The notes under the pieces: generated by a model
The model's database searches: none
What the model was told of the DNA's origin: nothing
What the model saw: only the letters and a program-made list of their open reading frames with translations
Assembly: GCF_004359985.1 (NCBI RefSeq)
Contig: NZ_SMRO01000002.1
Coordinates: forward strand, 1,936,536 to 2,000,535
Direction of reading: 5' to 3'
Origin: Paraburkholderia flava
GTDB lineage: Bacteria; Pseudomonadota; Gammaproteobacteria; Burkholderiales; Burkholderiaceae
Length of the DNA: 64,000 nt
Position numbers and translations under genes: made by a program
Shown: piece after piece, positions 8,545 through 18,373 of the stretch
Position numbering within the stretch: the stretch's first letter is position 1
Layout: each line of letters starts with the position of its first letter

Positions 8545-9519
8545 ATGGAAACCGACGCACTCGAGATCTTTTTGTCTGTCGCGACGCTCGGCAATTTTTC
8601 GCGGGTGGCCAGATCGCGCAACGTCGTGGTTTCGTCGGTGACGCGGAAGATCGATCTGCTGGAACAGGAGATCGGGCTCGCACTCTTCAATCGCGGTTCG
8701 CGTCACGTACATCTGACCGACGCGGGGCTGCAGTTCGTCGGTGCGGCCCGCCGGATACTTGCCGAGCTGTCCGATGTCCGCGACGCCATCGAGTCGATCC
8801 AGACCGAGCCCAAGGGTCTCCTTACGATCACGGTGCCGGCCACCTTTGGCCGCAAGCACGTCGCACCTGCTGTCGCAACATTCCTGCTTCGCTATCCGCA
8901 GATTCAGATCGATCTGCATGTCAGCGACGAGATGGTCGACCTGGTCAATCAACGCGTCGATGTTGCCATTCGCATCGGCGTGCTGGACGATAGCGATATG
9001 CTCGCCGTCCAGCTGGCGCCGCAGCGCAGGGTGGCCGTCGCGAGCCCGGAATATCTGGCACGCGCGGGCCGACCGGCTTCGCCCATCGATCTGATGACGC
9101 ACAACTGTCTGTCGCACGGCCTCAATGGTGCACGCGCCGGATGGTGGCAGTTCGCCGGTGTGAACGACGGAAAGCCACTCGATGTCGGCGGTAATCTGCG
9201 TACCGACGACAGCGAATCGCTGCTGAAAGCGGTGCTGGCCGGCGTTGGCGTTGCGCATCTGGCGACATGGCTGGTCGGCGACGAAATTGCTGCGGGACGC
9301 CTCGTCGTGTTGTTCGACAGCGAGCTTCGCGAACCGTCTGTTTCGATGTCAGGTATTCATGCTGTGCGAATGCCGGGGCGTGGTGTGCGCAAAGCCAGAC
9401 TGTTCATCGATCACCTTCGCGAGCAGTTCACCTCTGCGGACAAACATGTTCCCTACTGGGAGCGACCGTTCGATCAAAAGCGCGCTGGCTTGCGCGAGAA
9501 CCCATCATCGCCGGCTTAG
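8545..9519 (+). CDS. LysR-family transcriptional regulator
   Basis: 324 residues. A helix-turn-helix lies at about residues 5-60 (FLSVATLGNFSRVARSRNVVVSSVTRKIDLLEQ region) and the effector domain from about 90 (LTITVPATFGRKHVAPA, VDVAIRIGVLDDSDML). It belongs to the CrgA/DsdC-like branch in which the first effector strand reads GRKHVAP; the LysR at 2030 is of similar type. It is 108 bases downstream of the hydrolase on the same strand, and its stop is one base from the stop of the convergent P450 gene. Target unknown; the hydrolase is the nearest candidate. Confidence 0.87.
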   Translation: METDALEIFLSVATLGNFSRVARSRNVVVSSVTRKIDLLEQEIGLALFNRGSRHVHLTDAGLQFVGAARRILAELSDVRDAIESIQTEPKGLLTITVPATFGRKHVAPAVATFLLRYPQIQIDLHVSDEMVDLVNQRVDVAIRIGVLDDSDMLAVQLAPQRRVAVASPEYLARAGRPASPIDLMTHNCLSHGLNGARAGWWQFAGVNDGKPLDVGGNLRTDDSESLLKAVLAGVGVAHLATWLVGDEIAAGRLVVLFDSELREPSVSMSGIHAVRMPGRGVRKARLFIDHLREQFTSADKHVPYWERPFDQKRAGLRENPSSPA

Positions 9520-9520
9520 C

Positions 9521-10786
9521 CTACCTCACCTCGCAACGCACCTCGGCAAACCCACGAAACCGCACGCGCCCACCGCGCACCGGCTCGCCGCTCACGCGAT
9601 ACGACGGAAAGCGTCTGACGAAACGCCCGATCGCGATCCGCGCTTCGAGCCGCGCAAGCGACAGTCCCGCGCATTGATGCACGCCGAAGCCGAACGCGAG
9701 ATGCCGGTTCGGTTCGCGACGGATGTCGAAGCAGTCGGGGTCCGCGAACTGTTCGGGATCGCGATTCGCCGCACCGATGCACAGCGTCACCGGCGTGCCG
9801 CGCGCGACGTCGATCTCGCCGATCCGCGTGTCGACGCTCGCCATCCGGTTGCCGAGCTGGTTCGAGCTTTCGAAGCGCAGGCACTCCTCGATCGTACCGT
9901 CGATCAGCGCGGGATCGGCGAGCAACGCGGCGCGCGCGGGCTCCCATGCGGCCAGCGTGACGAGGCCGTTGCCGATCAGATTGGTCGTCGTCTCGTGACC
10001 TGCGTTGAGGATGAAGATGCAGTTGTGCAGCAGCTCCATTTCGGAGAGCCGTTCGCCGTCGACCTCGCCTTCGATCAGACGCGTCAGTACGTCGTGCTGT
10101 GGATCGCCGGGCGCACGCCGACGCCGCGCGACGAGATCGCGCAGATACGCGATAAACCCATCGACCGCGCGATTGCCGCGTTCGAGCTGCTGCGCGTCGA
10201 GCGTCGGTTCGAGCGCGCCGAGAATCGCGAGCGACCAGTCGCGCAACGGCGCGCGTTCGTCGTGCGGCACCGCGAGCAGATTGCCGATGACCTCGACCGG
10301 AATCGCCGCCGAGAAACCGGCGATCAGATCGAGATGCCCTTGTGCATCGGCTGCGTCGAGCAGGCCATCGACGAGCCGCACCAGACCCGCCTCCATCGCC
10401 GCGATCGCGCGCGCGGTCAGCGCACCGGCGATCAGTTTGCGCACCCTCGTGTGCAGCGGCGGATCGTTGAAGACAAGGCTCGTCGTGTGATGCTCGTAGA
10501 GCGGCGAGGCACCGTACTTCGGTTTGAACTCGACAGTCTTGTCGGACGTGAATGTCTTCGGATCGCGATACACCGCCTGCACGTCGCGGTAGCGGGTCAG
10601 GAAGAGTGAGCCGTCAGGCATCCGCTTGATGGGCTCGTGTGTGCGCAGCGCCCGGTACACCGGGTAGGGGTCAGCGTGAAACGACGGGCTCAGATGACGC
10701 AGATCGAAATCGCGTGCGAGCATGCGGTCGTCGCTGTTGTCTCGCGCATCGGTCTGCGCGGCTCCGGCGGTGGGTTGCGCGGTCAT
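9521..10786 (-). CDS. Cytochrome P450
   Basis: 421 residues from the ATG at 10786, chosen because GGAGA sits 5 bases upstream and the typical bacterial P450 start follows; the frame runs on to 11482 only as an artefact. Soluble heme monooxygenase. The I-helix motif is NAGHETTTN, the K-helix ExxR is ECLRF, and the heme-binding loop FGFGVHQCAG holds the axial Cys near residue 365. It has no membrane anchor, and no ferredoxin or reductase gene is adjacent, so redox partners must be elsewhere. Substrate unknown. Divergent from serB. Confidence 0.93.
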   Translation of the reverse strand: MTAQPTAGAAQTDARDNSDDRMLARDFDLRHLSPSFHADPYPVYRALRTHEPIKRMPDGSLFLTRYRDVQAVYRDPKTFTSDKTVEFKPKYGASPLYEHHTTSLVFNDPPLHTRVRKLIAGALTARAIAAMEAGLVRLVDGLLDAADAQGHLDLIAGFSAAIPVEVIGNLLAVPHDERAPLRDWSLAILGALEPTLDAQQLERGNRAVDGFIAYLRDLVARRRRAPGDPQHDVLTRLIEGEVDGERLSEMELLHNCIFILNAGHETTTNLIGNGLVTLAAWEPARAALLADPALIDGTIEECLRFESSNQLGNRMASVDTRIGEIDVARGTPVTLCIGAANRDPEQFADPDCFDIRREPNRHLAFGFGVHQCAGLSLARLEARIAIGRFVRRFPSYRVSGEPVRGGRVRFRGFAEVRCEVR

Positions 10787-10927
10787 ACGTGTCTCCGTCG
10801 TGCATGTCGTGGCATGCGTCGTGTTTGTATCGTGTGTCGTCACGCGCGCGCTGTCTTCATCGGCGGCGCCTTTCGATGCGCCAGTATGAACCGGCCGCGC
10901 GGGTCGCGCATCGGTGGTCCGGTCCGC

Positions 10928-10957
10928 TTCGGCCTGCCGCTCCGCACCCGGTACAAT
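10928..10957 (+). promoter_or_regulatory. Candidate serB promoter
   Basis: TTCGGC (10928-10933) and TACAAT (10952-10957) are separated by 18 bp, about 85 bp upstream of the serB ATG. The -10 matches the consensus at five of six positions and the -35 is weak. Similarity and position only. Confidence 0.35.
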
Positions 10958-11047
10958 AGCCGGACCTTCCGCGCATCCCGCGTCGGTTTCCCGGCTTCCA
11001 GGTTTATGGCCTGCACTGCCGGTCGCTCCGGTCTCTTTCGCTCCTTC

Positions 11048-11887
11048 ATGAATCTCGTCATCCAGAGTCCCGCTCCCCTCGCCGACGAACATCGCCGACC
11101 GCTCGTCGGACTCGCGCGCGGCACCCGCGTCACACCGCTCGACGACCGCGCCTGGCGCATCGAAGGCGCGGACCCGGCGCAGCGCGGCGACCTCGACGTG
11201 TACTGCGGCACGCATTCGCTCGACTACGCGTTCGTCGAGCCGGGCCGGCAGTTGCGCGACTTCGGCCTCGTCGCGATGGACATGGACTCGACGCTGATCA
11301 CGATCGAATGCATCGACGAGATCGCCGATTTCTGCGGACTCAAGGCGGAAGTCGCGGCGATCACCGAGGCATCGATGCGCGGCGAGATCAAGGACTTCAA
11401 CGAAAGTTTGACGCGACGTGTCGCGCTGCTCGCCGGGCTCGACGCATCCGCGCTCGAGCGCGTGTACGACGAACGCTTGCAACTGTCGCCGGGTGCCGAA
11501 AAGATGCTCGCGGGCGTACAGGCTGCGGGCATCAAGACGCTGCTCGTATCCGGCGGCTTCACGTTCTTCACCGAGAAGCTGCGCGCGCGCCTGAACCTCG
11601 ATTTCGCGCTCGCGAATACGCTGGAGATCGTCGACGGCAAATTGACCGGCCGCGTGACCGGCGAGATCGTCAATGCAGAGGTGAAAGCGCGCACGCTGCG
11701 CGAGACCTGTGCGCAGCTCGGCATCGAGCCTTCGCGTGCGATTGCGATGGGCGATGGGTCGAACGATCTGAAGATGATGGCCGCGGCGGGCCTTTCCGTG
11801 GCGTTCCGTGCGAAGCCGGTGGTGCGCGAGGCGGCGAGCGTCGCGTTTAACTACGTGGGACTGGATGGGTTGTTGAGGTTGTTCTAA
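11048..11887 (+). CDS. serB: Phosphoserine phosphatase
   Basis: 279 residues from the ATG at 11048; the frame is open upstream but family similarity starts here. SerB dephosphorylates O-phospho-L-serine, the last step of serine synthesis, in the cytoplasm. It is a HAD-superfamily phosphatase: motif I DMDSTL (about residue 80, first Asp nucleophile), motif II LLVSGGFTFF, and motif III GDGSNDLKMM with the Mg-binding Asp. A poorly conserved N-terminal 75 residues precede the HAD core, as in other SerB proteins. Convergent with metC. Confidence 0.95.
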   Translation: MNLVIQSPAPLADEHRRPLVGLARGTRVTPLDDRAWRIEGADPAQRGDLDVYCGTHSLDYAFVEPGRQLRDFGLVAMDMDSTLITIECIDEIADFCGLKAEVAAITEASMRGEIKDFNESLTRRVALLAGLDASALERVYDERLQLSPGAEKMLAGVQAAGIKTLLVSGGFTFFTEKLRARLNLDFALANTLEIVDGKLTGRVTGEIVNAEVKARTLRETCAQLGIEPSRAIAMGDGSNDLKMMAAAGLSVAFRAKPVVREAASVAFNYVGLDGLLRLF

Positions 11888-12037
11888 AACGCGGAAGACG
11901 ATCCGGTGGCCGACCTGGTGGTCACCGGTTGCAGGCTGCAGTGAGAAGTACCACGAGGAACACCACCGGCGGCAACCGTGGACCGCAACGCGAGCTCCAC
12001 GTCCACGGCCCTACGCTGCTGCCGCCAAACTACATCG

Positions 12038-13222
12038 TTACGCCAGCGCCGTCAGACACCGCTCGATATCCGCGCGCAAATCCGCTTCCGTCTCCAACCC
12101 GATGTAGAACCGCACCAGTGTGCCGCGATGCGGCCATTGCGCCTCGGTGCGCATCGAAGTGATGTCGTACGGCATCGCGAGGCTCTGTGCACCGCCCCAG
12201 CTCCAGCCGAGCGCAAACAGATCGAGTGACTCGCAGAACGTATCGATCTGCGCCGGGCTATAGCGCGCATCGAACACCACCGAGAACAACCCACCCGCGC
12301 CGGTGAAATCGCGCTTGAAGTTCTCGTGTCCCGGACAATCGGACAGCGCCGGATGCAGCACGGCGGCGATTTCCGGACGCGTCTTCAGCCACTGCGCGAG
12401 TGCGAGCGCGCTGCGGTCGTGCTGCTCGAAGCGCACCTTCATCGAAGGCAGGCTACGCAGTACGAGCGAGCAGTCGTCGGCCGAGACGCCGATACCCAGG
12501 CGCATCCGAGCGAGCTTCAACTTCAGATGGATCTCGCGATCGACGGTGATCGTCGCGCCCATCAGGATGTCCGCGCCGCCGGATTGATATTTCGTCAGCG
12601 CCTGCACCGAGATGTCGATGCCGTGATCGAACGGCCGGAACGCCAAGCCTGCCGACCACGTGTTGTCGATTGCCGTAATGACGCCGTGCGCACGAGCGAC
12701 CGTCGTGATCGCGGGAACGTCGGGCACTTCCATCGTCACCGAGCCCGGGGCCTCGACCCAGATCAGCCGCGTGTTCGGCAGGATCAGGTCGGCGATGCCT
12801 GCGCCGATCATCGGATCGTAGTAACGCGCGGTGATGCCGAAATCGCGCGCGAGCCAGTCGCCGTGATCGCGGTTCGGCGAATAGACGTTGTCAGGAATCA
12901 GCACGTCGTCACCGGCTTTCACGAGGCCGAAGTACACGTTCGAGATCGCCGACAACCCGGACGGTTGCAGCAACGCATGCTCACCGCCTTCGAGCGCGGC
13001 GAGGCGCTGCGCGAGCGACATCGACGTCGGCGTCGCGTGCAGGCCGTAGCGCCACGCGGCGTCGTTGCGCCAGTCGAGCGCGCGCTGCGTCGCGAGATCC
13101 GGAAAGACGACCGTCGACGCACGCGCCACCGGCACCGAGAACGATTCGAAGCCCGGCGGCAGATCGTCTTCGGGATGCACGATACGGGTCTGCAGGTCGC
13201 GGGGAGAAGAAGGTTTCGTCAT
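12038..13222 (-). CDS. metC: Cystathionine beta-lyase
   Basis: 394 residues. A PLP enzyme of the Cys/Met metabolism family that cleaves cystathionine to homocysteine, pyruvate and ammonia in methionine synthesis. Features: substrate and cofactor segments YGLHATPT and LQPSGLSAIS, the DNTWSAG strand with the Asp that contacts the PLP ring nitrogen, and the Schiff-base lysine in SVQALTKYQSGG at about residue 205. The motif after the lysine (QSGGADILMG) differs from the GHSD form of cystathionine gamma-synthases and fits MetC. Gamma-lyase activity cannot be excluded. The 150 bp to the convergent serB show no clear hairpin. Confidence 0.9.
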   Translation of the reverse strand: MTKPSSPRDLQTRIVHPEDDLPPGFESFSVPVARASTVVFPDLATQRALDWRNDAAWRYGLHATPTSMSLAQRLAALEGGEHALLQPSGLSAISNVYFGLVKAGDDVLIPDNVYSPNRDHGDWLARDFGITARYYDPMIGAGIADLILPNTRLIWVEAPGSVTMEVPDVPAITTVARAHGVITAIDNTWSAGLAFRPFDHGIDISVQALTKYQSGGADILMGATITVDREIHLKLKLARMRLGIGVSADDCSLVLRSLPSMKVRFEQHDRSALALAQWLKTRPEIAAVLHPALSDCPGHENFKRDFTGAGGLFSVVFDARYSPAQIDTFCESLDLFALGWSWGGAQSLAMPYDITSMRTEAQWPHRGTLVRFYIGLETEADLRADIERCLTALA

Positions 13223-13274
13223 GGTGAGTTCGGTATGAAAAATTCCGGTGGTGGCGGGACGTGCGCTGTGCCGG

Positions 13275-13871
13275 TCAATCGCCGGTAGTCAGGTTGCTGA
13301 CGCCGCCGACGGCGTGGCCTGTCGGCGCGGGGCTGACTGCTTTTGCCGCAGGAGCTATGGTCGAGGACGAAGCGGAAGCGGCCGGCACCGGCTGTCCGGC
13401 CGCAAGCGGACGCAGATCGAACGGCTTCGGATCGGAATCGTCGACGTTCATCCGGTCGCCCGCGAGCGAGCCGTCCGGCGCGAACTTGCCGACCCAGTTG
13501 CCGGTGATATGCGTGCCGTCGTTCGACTCTTCGACTTCGAGCGTATCGTCGACGCGATCGCCGGCGATCAGCGTGACCTCGCCGGTATCGGTGTATTGAT
13601 ACTCGCCGTGCACGCCCGATGGATCGTCGCTCTTCGGACCGATCCGCAGCACGATCTGCCGGCCGCCGAGCGTGCCCGCGTAGCGCGGGAACCTGGCAAA
13701 CTCGGCGCTCGGTTTCAGCGGCAACTGAATCGGCGCAGGCGCGGCGAGTTCTTTCACCGCGTCGCTCTGCGCGTGAACGGGCGCGGTAGCAAACGCAACG
13801 CACGATGCGATACTCAACGCTGCAACGACGCGCACTACCTTCCCACGATTAATCGACTTCCGATCCTGCAT
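13275..13871 (-). CDS. Exported protein of unknown function
   Basis: 198 residues with a signal peptide: basic MQDRKSINRGK start, hydrophobic core to about residue 30 and a predicted cut after APVHA. The mature part begins with a beta-rich stretch (RYAGTLGGRQIVLRIG, GVHGEYQYTDTGEVTLI) that looks like a small antiparallel domain, and ends in a Pro/Ala/Ser-rich tail. No family recognised. It lies between bktB and metC on the same strand, 52 bases before the metC start. Confidence 0.65.
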   Translation of the reverse strand: MQDRKSINRGKVVRVVAALSIASCVAFATAPVHAQSDAVKELAAPAPIQLPLKPSAEFARFPRYAGTLGGRQIVLRIGPKSDDPSGVHGEYQYTDTGEVTLIAGDRVDDTLEVEESNDGTHITGNWVGKFAPDGSLAGDRMNVDDSDPKPFDLRPLAAGQPVPAASASSSTIAPAAKAVSPAPTGHAVGGVSNLTTGD

Positions 13872-13931
13872 GTCTGGCTTTCCTCGCTTGGATTCAACCG
13901 TGCGCGTGCATCGCGCACGGCCGTACGTCGT

Positions 13932-15116
13932 TCAGATCCGTTCGAAGATCGCCGCGATACCCTGCCCGCCACCGATGCACATCGTGACGAGCGCATAGCG
14001 TCCGCCGATGCGTTGCAGTTCGTACAGTGCCTTCACGGTGATCAACGCGCCGGTCGCGCCGATCGGATGGCCGAGCGAAATGCCCGAACCGTTCGGATTG
14101 ACCTTCGCCGGATCGAGACCGAGTTCCTGCGTGACCGCACACGCCTGCGCGGCGAACGCTTCGTTGGCTTCGATCACGTCGAGATCGGCGACCGTCAGCC
14201 CCGCGCGTTCGAGCACCTTGCGCGTAGCCGGCACCGGACCGATGCCCATGTACGCCGGGTCCACACCCGCATGCGCGTACGCGACGAGCCGCGCGAGCGG
14301 CCGCACGCCGCGCTGCTCGGCGACGCTGCGCTCCATCAGCACGACGGCCGCGGCTGCGTCGTTGATACCCGACGCGTTGCCGGCCGTCACCGTGCCGTTC
14401 TCTTTCGCGAACACGGGCTTGAGCTTCGAAAAGTCGTCGACGGTTGCGCCGATACGGACGTGCTCGTCGGTGTCGAACACCGTGTCGCCCTTCTTCGATG
14501 CGATCGTGATCGGGAGGATCTGTTCCTTGAAGTAGCCGGACTTGAGCGCGTGCTCCGCGCGCCGGTGCGATTCGAGCGCGAGCGCGTCCTGCGCGTCGCG
14601 GCCGATGCCGTACTGCTTCGCGACGTTCTCGGCGGTGACGCCCATGTGGATCGACTGGAACGGATCGTTCAGCGCGCCGAGCATCATGTCGACGATCTTC
14701 GCGTCGCCCATGCGTTGCCCGAAGCGCGCGGCCGGCATCGTGTACGGCGCGCGGCTCATGTTCTCCACGCCGCCGCCGATCGCGATGTCCGCATCGCCGA
14801 GCAGGATGCCCTGCGCCGCCGATACGATCGCCTGCAGCCCCGAGCCGCACAGCCGGTTCACCGTCAGCGCGGGCGCGTGCTGCGCGACGCCGCCGTTCAG
14901 CGCGGCGACGCGCGCGAGGTACATGTCCTTCGGTTCGGTATGCACGACGTTGCCGAACACGACGTGGCCGACTTCGTCGCCGGCGACGTTCGCACGCGCC
15001 AGCACCTCGCGCACGATGCGCGCGCCGAGGTCCGTCGGACAGAAATCCTTCAGGCTGCCGCCGAAGTCGCCGATCGCGGTGCGTACACCGCTTGCCACCA
15101 CCACTTCACGTTGCAT
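13932..15116 (-). CDS. bktB: Beta-ketothiolase BktB (acetyl-CoA C-acyltransferase)
   Basis: 394 residues. Thiolase that condenses acetyl-CoA with acetyl- or propionyl-CoA. The sequence closely resembles Cupriavidus BktB, which supplies C4 and C5 monomers for polyhydroxyalkanoates: MQREVVVASGVRTAIGDFGGSLKD at the start and [15 protein letters not shown] in the middle. The acyl-accepting Cys is in NRLCGSG at about 90, the His in GHPIGATGA, and the second Cys in MCIGGGQG near the C-terminus. Not adjacent to phaA but in the same 10-kb neighbourhood, which fits a role in PHA supply. RBS AGGGAGAAA precedes the ATG. Confidence 0.92.
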   Translation of the reverse strand: MQREVVVASGVRTAIGDFGGSLKDFCPTDLGARIVREVLARANVAGDEVGHVVFGNVVHTEPKDMYLARVAALNGGVAQHAPALTVNRLCGSGLQAIVSAAQGILLGDADIAIGGGVENMSRAPYTMPAARFGQRMGDAKIVDMMLGALNDPFQSIHMGVTAENVAKQYGIGRDAQDALALESHRRAEHALKSGYFKEQILPITIASKKGDTVFDTDEHVRIGATVDDFSKLKPVFAKENGTVTAGNASGINDAAAAVVLMERSVAEQRGVRPLARLVAYAHAGVDPAYMGIGPVPATRKVLERAGLTVADLDVIEANEAFAAQACAVTQELGLDPAKVNPNGSGISLGHPIGATGALITVKALYELQRIGGRYALVTMCIGGGQGIAAIFERI

Positions 15117-15217
15117 CGTTTTTCTCCCTGTTGATCTCTGGTTTCTCAGCGCTTATACGAACCCATACAAGATAGCCGCGATTCGCAGATCGTTCCGGAC
15201 AGTGCGCACATCCCGCG

Positions 15218-16174
15218 TCAGCGCATCAGTACTTCATTGACCTCATCATGCAGCGGAATCGGCGCGACCGCGCCGAAACCACGAGTCGACAGCGCAGCGG
15301 CGACGTTTGCATAGCGTGCGGCTGCGAACGGATCATCGCCCGCGACGATCCGCGCGATGAACGCGCCGCCGAAGCAGTCACCGGCGCCGGTCGCATCGAC
15401 TGCATTCACCGGATAGCCCGACACCACGCGACGCTCGTCCGGCGTCGCGACATACGCGCCTTCCTTGCCAAGTTTCAACGCGACGACGCGCGGACCCTGT
15501 GCGAGCAGAAAATCGACGATCTCGTCGCGGCCCGTGAGGCCGGTCAATTCAGTCACGTCGTCCCAGCTCGGCAGACAGATGTCGGTCTGGCGAATCGCTT
15601 CGAGCATCACCGCGCGCGCCCGCGCGAGCGGCCACAGCTTGAGCCGCAGATTCGTATCGAAGCTCACGCGCGCGCCGTTCGCCCGGGCATGCGCGATCGC
15701 GGCGAACGCTGCATCGCAGGCGCTCACGCTGATCGCAAGGCTGATGCCCGACAGATGCACGACCTGCGCGGACGCGAGTGCGTCGAGCGGCAGGTCAGCG
15801 GGCGCGTAGCGACTCGCGGCCGAGCCGGCGCGCAGATAGTCGAACTGGTGCCCATTCGGGCCGTGCGAAACGAAATAGACGCCGGTCGGCGCAGCGGTAT
15901 CGACGCGCACGAACGACGTTTGCACCCGCTCGCGGCTCCACAGATCGAGCAACAGACGGCCAAACGGATCGGCGCCGACAGCAGACACGAAGCCCGTCGA
16001 CGCACCCTGCCGCGACGCGGCGATGCAGAAATTCGACGTGTCACCGCCGAAGCCTTGCAGATAAGTGGGTTCGTCTTTCGACGCCTGGTTGAATTCGATC
16101 ATCGCCTCGCCGAGCGCGAGGATCTGCGGCAATGCTTCGGCTTCGGCTGATTGCGGATTAACCGTCGACGCCAT
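15218..16174 (-). CDS. PfkB-family sugar kinase, likely 2-dehydro-3-deoxygluconokinase
   Basis: 318 residues of the ribokinase/PfkB fold. The N-terminal sugar-binding strand ILALGEAMIEFNQ and GGDTSNFCIAASRQGA match 2-keto-3-deoxygluconate kinases. The C-terminal signature DATGAGDCFGGAF holds the catalytic Asp and the anion hole. Predicted reaction: ATP-dependent phosphorylation of 2-dehydro-3-deoxy-D-gluconate. The exact sugar is inferred from resemblance only. It starts 3 bases after the rimO stop, so it is probably co-transcribed with rimO despite no obvious functional link. Confidence 0.78.
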   Translation of the reverse strand: MASTVNPQSAEAEALPQILALGEAMIEFNQASKDEPTYLQGFGGDTSNFCIAASRQGASTGFVSAVGADPFGRLLLDLWSRERVQTSFVRVDTAAPTGVYFVSHGPNGHQFDYLRAGSAASRYAPADLPLDALASAQVVHLSGISLAISVSACDAAFAAIAHARANGARVSFDTNLRLKLWPLARARAVMLEAIRQTDICLPSWDDVTELTGLTGRDEIVDFLLAQGPRVVALKLGKEGAYVATPDERRVVSGYPVNAVDATGAGDCFGGAFIARIVAGDDPFAAARYANVAAALSTRGFGAVAPIPLHDEVNEVLMR

Positions 16175-16177
16175 CGA

Positions 16178-17569
16178 TCAGACCTCGCCCCACAGATCGT
16201 GGCCGTCCGCGCCGGTGATCTTCACCGACACGAAGTCGCCGACCTTGTAGCGCTTCGATGCTTTCTTCGCCGGGTCGATATAAACGACGCCGTCGATCTC
16301 CGGCGCGTCGGCCGCTGTGCGTCCGACGCCGCCGTTCTCGTTGATCTCGTCGACCAGCACTTTCAGCGTGCGGCCGACCTTGCGTTGCATGCGGGCCGCC
16401 GATACTTCCTCCGCGACTTCCATGAAGCGCGCGCGACGGTCTTCGCGGACGTCGTCAGGCAACGCGCCGTCGAGTTCGTTCGCGCTCGCGCCCTCGACCG
16501 GCGAATACGCAAAGCAGCCCACGCGATCCAGATCCGCCTCGCGGATGAAATCGAGCAGCGTTTCGAACTGCGCTTCGGTTTCGCCCGGGAAGCCCGCGAT
16601 GAACGTGCTGCGAATGGTCAAGTCCGGACAGATCTCGCGCCATGCGCGTACCCGCTCAAGCACCTTCTCCGCGTTCGCAGGACGCTTCATCCGCTTCAAC
16701 ACCTCCGGATGCGCGTGCTGGAACGGCACGTCGAGATACGGCAGCACGTGGCCCTTCAACGGACCTTCGGCCATCATTGGAATCACTTCGTCGACGCTCG
16801 GGTACGGGTACACATAGTGCAGCCGGACCCACGCGCCGTACTGCGCGGCGAGTTCGCCGAGCGCGGCGACGAGGTCGGTCATCCGAGTCTTGATCGGCTT
16901 GCCGTTCCAGAAACCGGTGCGATATTTGACGTCGACGCCGTATGCGCTCGTGTCCTGCGAAATGACTAGCAGTTCCTTCACGCCGGAGCGGAACAGGTTC
17001 TCCGCTTCGAGCATCACTTCCGCGACCGGGCGCGACACGAGGTCGCCGCGCATCGAAGGGATGATGCAGAACGTGCAGCGGTGATTGCAGCCTTCGGAGA
17101 TTTTCAGATACGCGTAGTGGCGCGGCGTGAGCTTGATGCCGGCGGGCGGCACGAGATCGACGAACGGATCGTGCGGTTTCGGCAGATGGCTGTGCACCGC
17201 CTGCATCACTTCGCCTAGCGCGTGCGGGCCGGTCACGGCGAGCACCTTCGGATGCACTTCCTCGATCAGCCCCGTGCCGCTCGCGCTCTTCTTCGCGCCA
17301 AGGCAGCCGGTGACGATCACCTTGCCGTTCTCGGTCAGCGCTTCGCCGATTGCGTCGAGGCTTTCCTGCACGGCCTCGTCGATAAAGCCGCAGGTGTTGA
17401 CGACGACGAGGTCGGCGCCGTCGTATGTGCCGGAGATTTCATAGCCTTCGGCGCGCAGCTGCGTGATGATCTGCTCGGAATCGACGAGCGCTTTCGGGCA
17501 GCCAAGACTGACGAAACCCACTTTCGGCGGCGAAGCGGGTTTGGCATTTGATTCGAGTTGGGTTTTCAA
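16178..17569 (-). CDS. rimO: Ribosomal protein uS12 methylthiotransferase RimO
   Basis: 463 residues. RimO adds a methylthio group to a conserved Asp of ribosomal protein S12 using two iron-sulfur clusters. Three parts are visible: an N-terminal UPF0004 domain ([25 protein letters not shown]) with three cluster Cys; a radical-SAM core with CNHRCTFC (CxxxCxxC); and a C-terminal TRAM domain ([11 protein letters not shown]). The Pro after GC in SLGCPKA and the length distinguish it from MiaB. First gene of a run with the sugar kinase. Confidence 0.94.
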   Translation of the reverse strand: MKTQLESNAKPASPPKVGFVSLGCPKALVDSEQIITQLRAEGYEISGTYDGADLVVVNTCGFIDEAVQESLDAIGEALTENGKVIVTGCLGAKKSASGTGLIEEVHPKVLAVTGPHALGEVMQAVHSHLPKPHDPFVDLVPPAGIKLTPRHYAYLKISEGCNHRCTFCIIPSMRGDLVSRPVAEVMLEAENLFRSGVKELLVISQDTSAYGVDVKYRTGFWNGKPIKTRMTDLVAALGELAAQYGAWVRLHYVYPYPSVDEVIPMMAEGPLKGHVLPYLDVPFQHAHPEVLKRMKRPANAEKVLERVRAWREICPDLTIRSTFIAGFPGETEAQFETLLDFIREADLDRVGCFAYSPVEGASANELDGALPDDVREDRRARFMEVAEEVSAARMQRKVGRTLKVLVDEINENGGVGRTAADAPEIDGVVYIDPAKKASKRYKVGDFVSVKITGADGHDLWGEV

Positions 17570-17722
17570 CGGTCACATCCAGTTCTGTACGGGGGGCCGT
17601 GCGGCGACGCCGACGGCTTGTGAATTCCCGCTATTTTACCTTCGCGGCGCACAGAGACCGTCGAATCGGGAAAAGCGCCCCTCAAGATTTTTTGACCGGT
17701 AGGGTGTAGCGGCGGTGCCGCC

Positions 17723-18013
17723 CTATGCCGCGTGCTCTACCTTCATCACGACATGCAGCCCCGCTGCCGCTGCCATATTCACCAGCGCATCGAGTCCGAA
17801 CAGATTGATCTTGCCGCGCACCAGATCCGACACCCGTGGCTGGGTCACGCCGAACAGCTTCGCGGCATCCGACTGGCTCATGCCCGCAGCCTCGATCTGC
17901 CGCTTCAGCGCGATCATCAGTTCCGAGCGCAGCCGCATGTTCTCTGCCTCGGCGGGCGAGTCTTCGATCGCATCCCAGACGCTGGCAAATTGTTTGTTGC
18001 GTTCGTTGCTCAC
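17723..18013 (-). CDS. HigA-type antitoxin, XRE-family DNA-binding protein
   Basis: 96 residues from a GTG start. A helix-turn-helix lies at about 45-75 (MSQSDAAKLFGVTQPRVSDLVRGKINLF), the form typical of HigA-like antitoxins paired with phage Gp49-like toxins. It neutralises the toxin and represses the pair. The GTG overlaps the toxin stop (GTGA), so the pair is translationally coupled, with the toxin encoded first as in classical higBA. The dyad over the toxin promoter at 18377-18392 is the likely binding site. Confidence 0.85.
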   Translation of the reverse strand: MSNERNKQFASVWDAIEDSPAEAENMRLRSELMIALKRQIEAAGMSQSDAAKLFGVTQPRVSDLVRGKINLFGLDALVNMAAAAGLHVVMKVEHAA

Positions 18014-18366
18014 GGACTCACCTCATACAGTTTGATTATTTTCCTGCGTAATTCGCGAAAGCGCTGCGAGGCAAGTTCGATGTCCTGCTGTGCGGTCTTC
18101 TGCGATTTCTTCTGGAAACAATGCAACACGTAGACCGCGCGCTCGAACTTCGCGACATAAACCACACGGAACGCGCCGGTCTTGTCGCGAATGCGAATTT
18201 CGCGGACACCCTCTCCGATAGTCGGCATCGGCTTCCAGTCGTCCGGTTCGAACCCACGCTGCACCTGGTCCAGTTGATGGCCCGCCTCTCGACGCGCGTT
18301 TTCAGGAAAGGCACGCAGGTCTTCAAGCGAAGAACCCGTGAAAACAACCGGCTTAGGTTCGACCAT
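18010..18366 (-). CDS. HigB/Gp49-like toxin, RelE-superfamily mRNA interferase
   Basis: 118 residues from the ATG at 18366. The frame runs on to 18432, but the promoter -10 lies inside that extension, so the shorter start is right. Sequence FTGSSLEDLRAFPENARREAG, then IREIRIRDKTGAFRVVYVAKF and VLHCFQKKSQKT, matches the HigB/Gp49 family of ribosome-dependent RNA-cutting toxins; a late Lys-rich KKSQKT segment is typical. No Shine-Dalgarno sequence precedes the ATG. Followed by the overlapping antitoxin gene. Confidence 0.85.
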   Translation of the reverse strand: MVEPKPVVFTGSSLEDLRAFPENARREAGHQLDQVQRGFEPDDWKPMPTIGEGVREIRIRDKTGAFRVVYVAKFERAVYVLHCFQKKSQKTAQQDIELASQRFRELRRKIIKLYEVSP

Positions 18367-18373
18367 AAGGGAA

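Noticed and set aside
10787..11482. Upstream extension of the P450 frame
   Set aside because: Covers the serB start region and is not P450-like; the ATG at 10786 has a good RBS.
18241..18262. GGTTCGAACCC sequence resembling a T-arm
   Set aside because: Inside the toxin coding sequence and without a cloverleaf.
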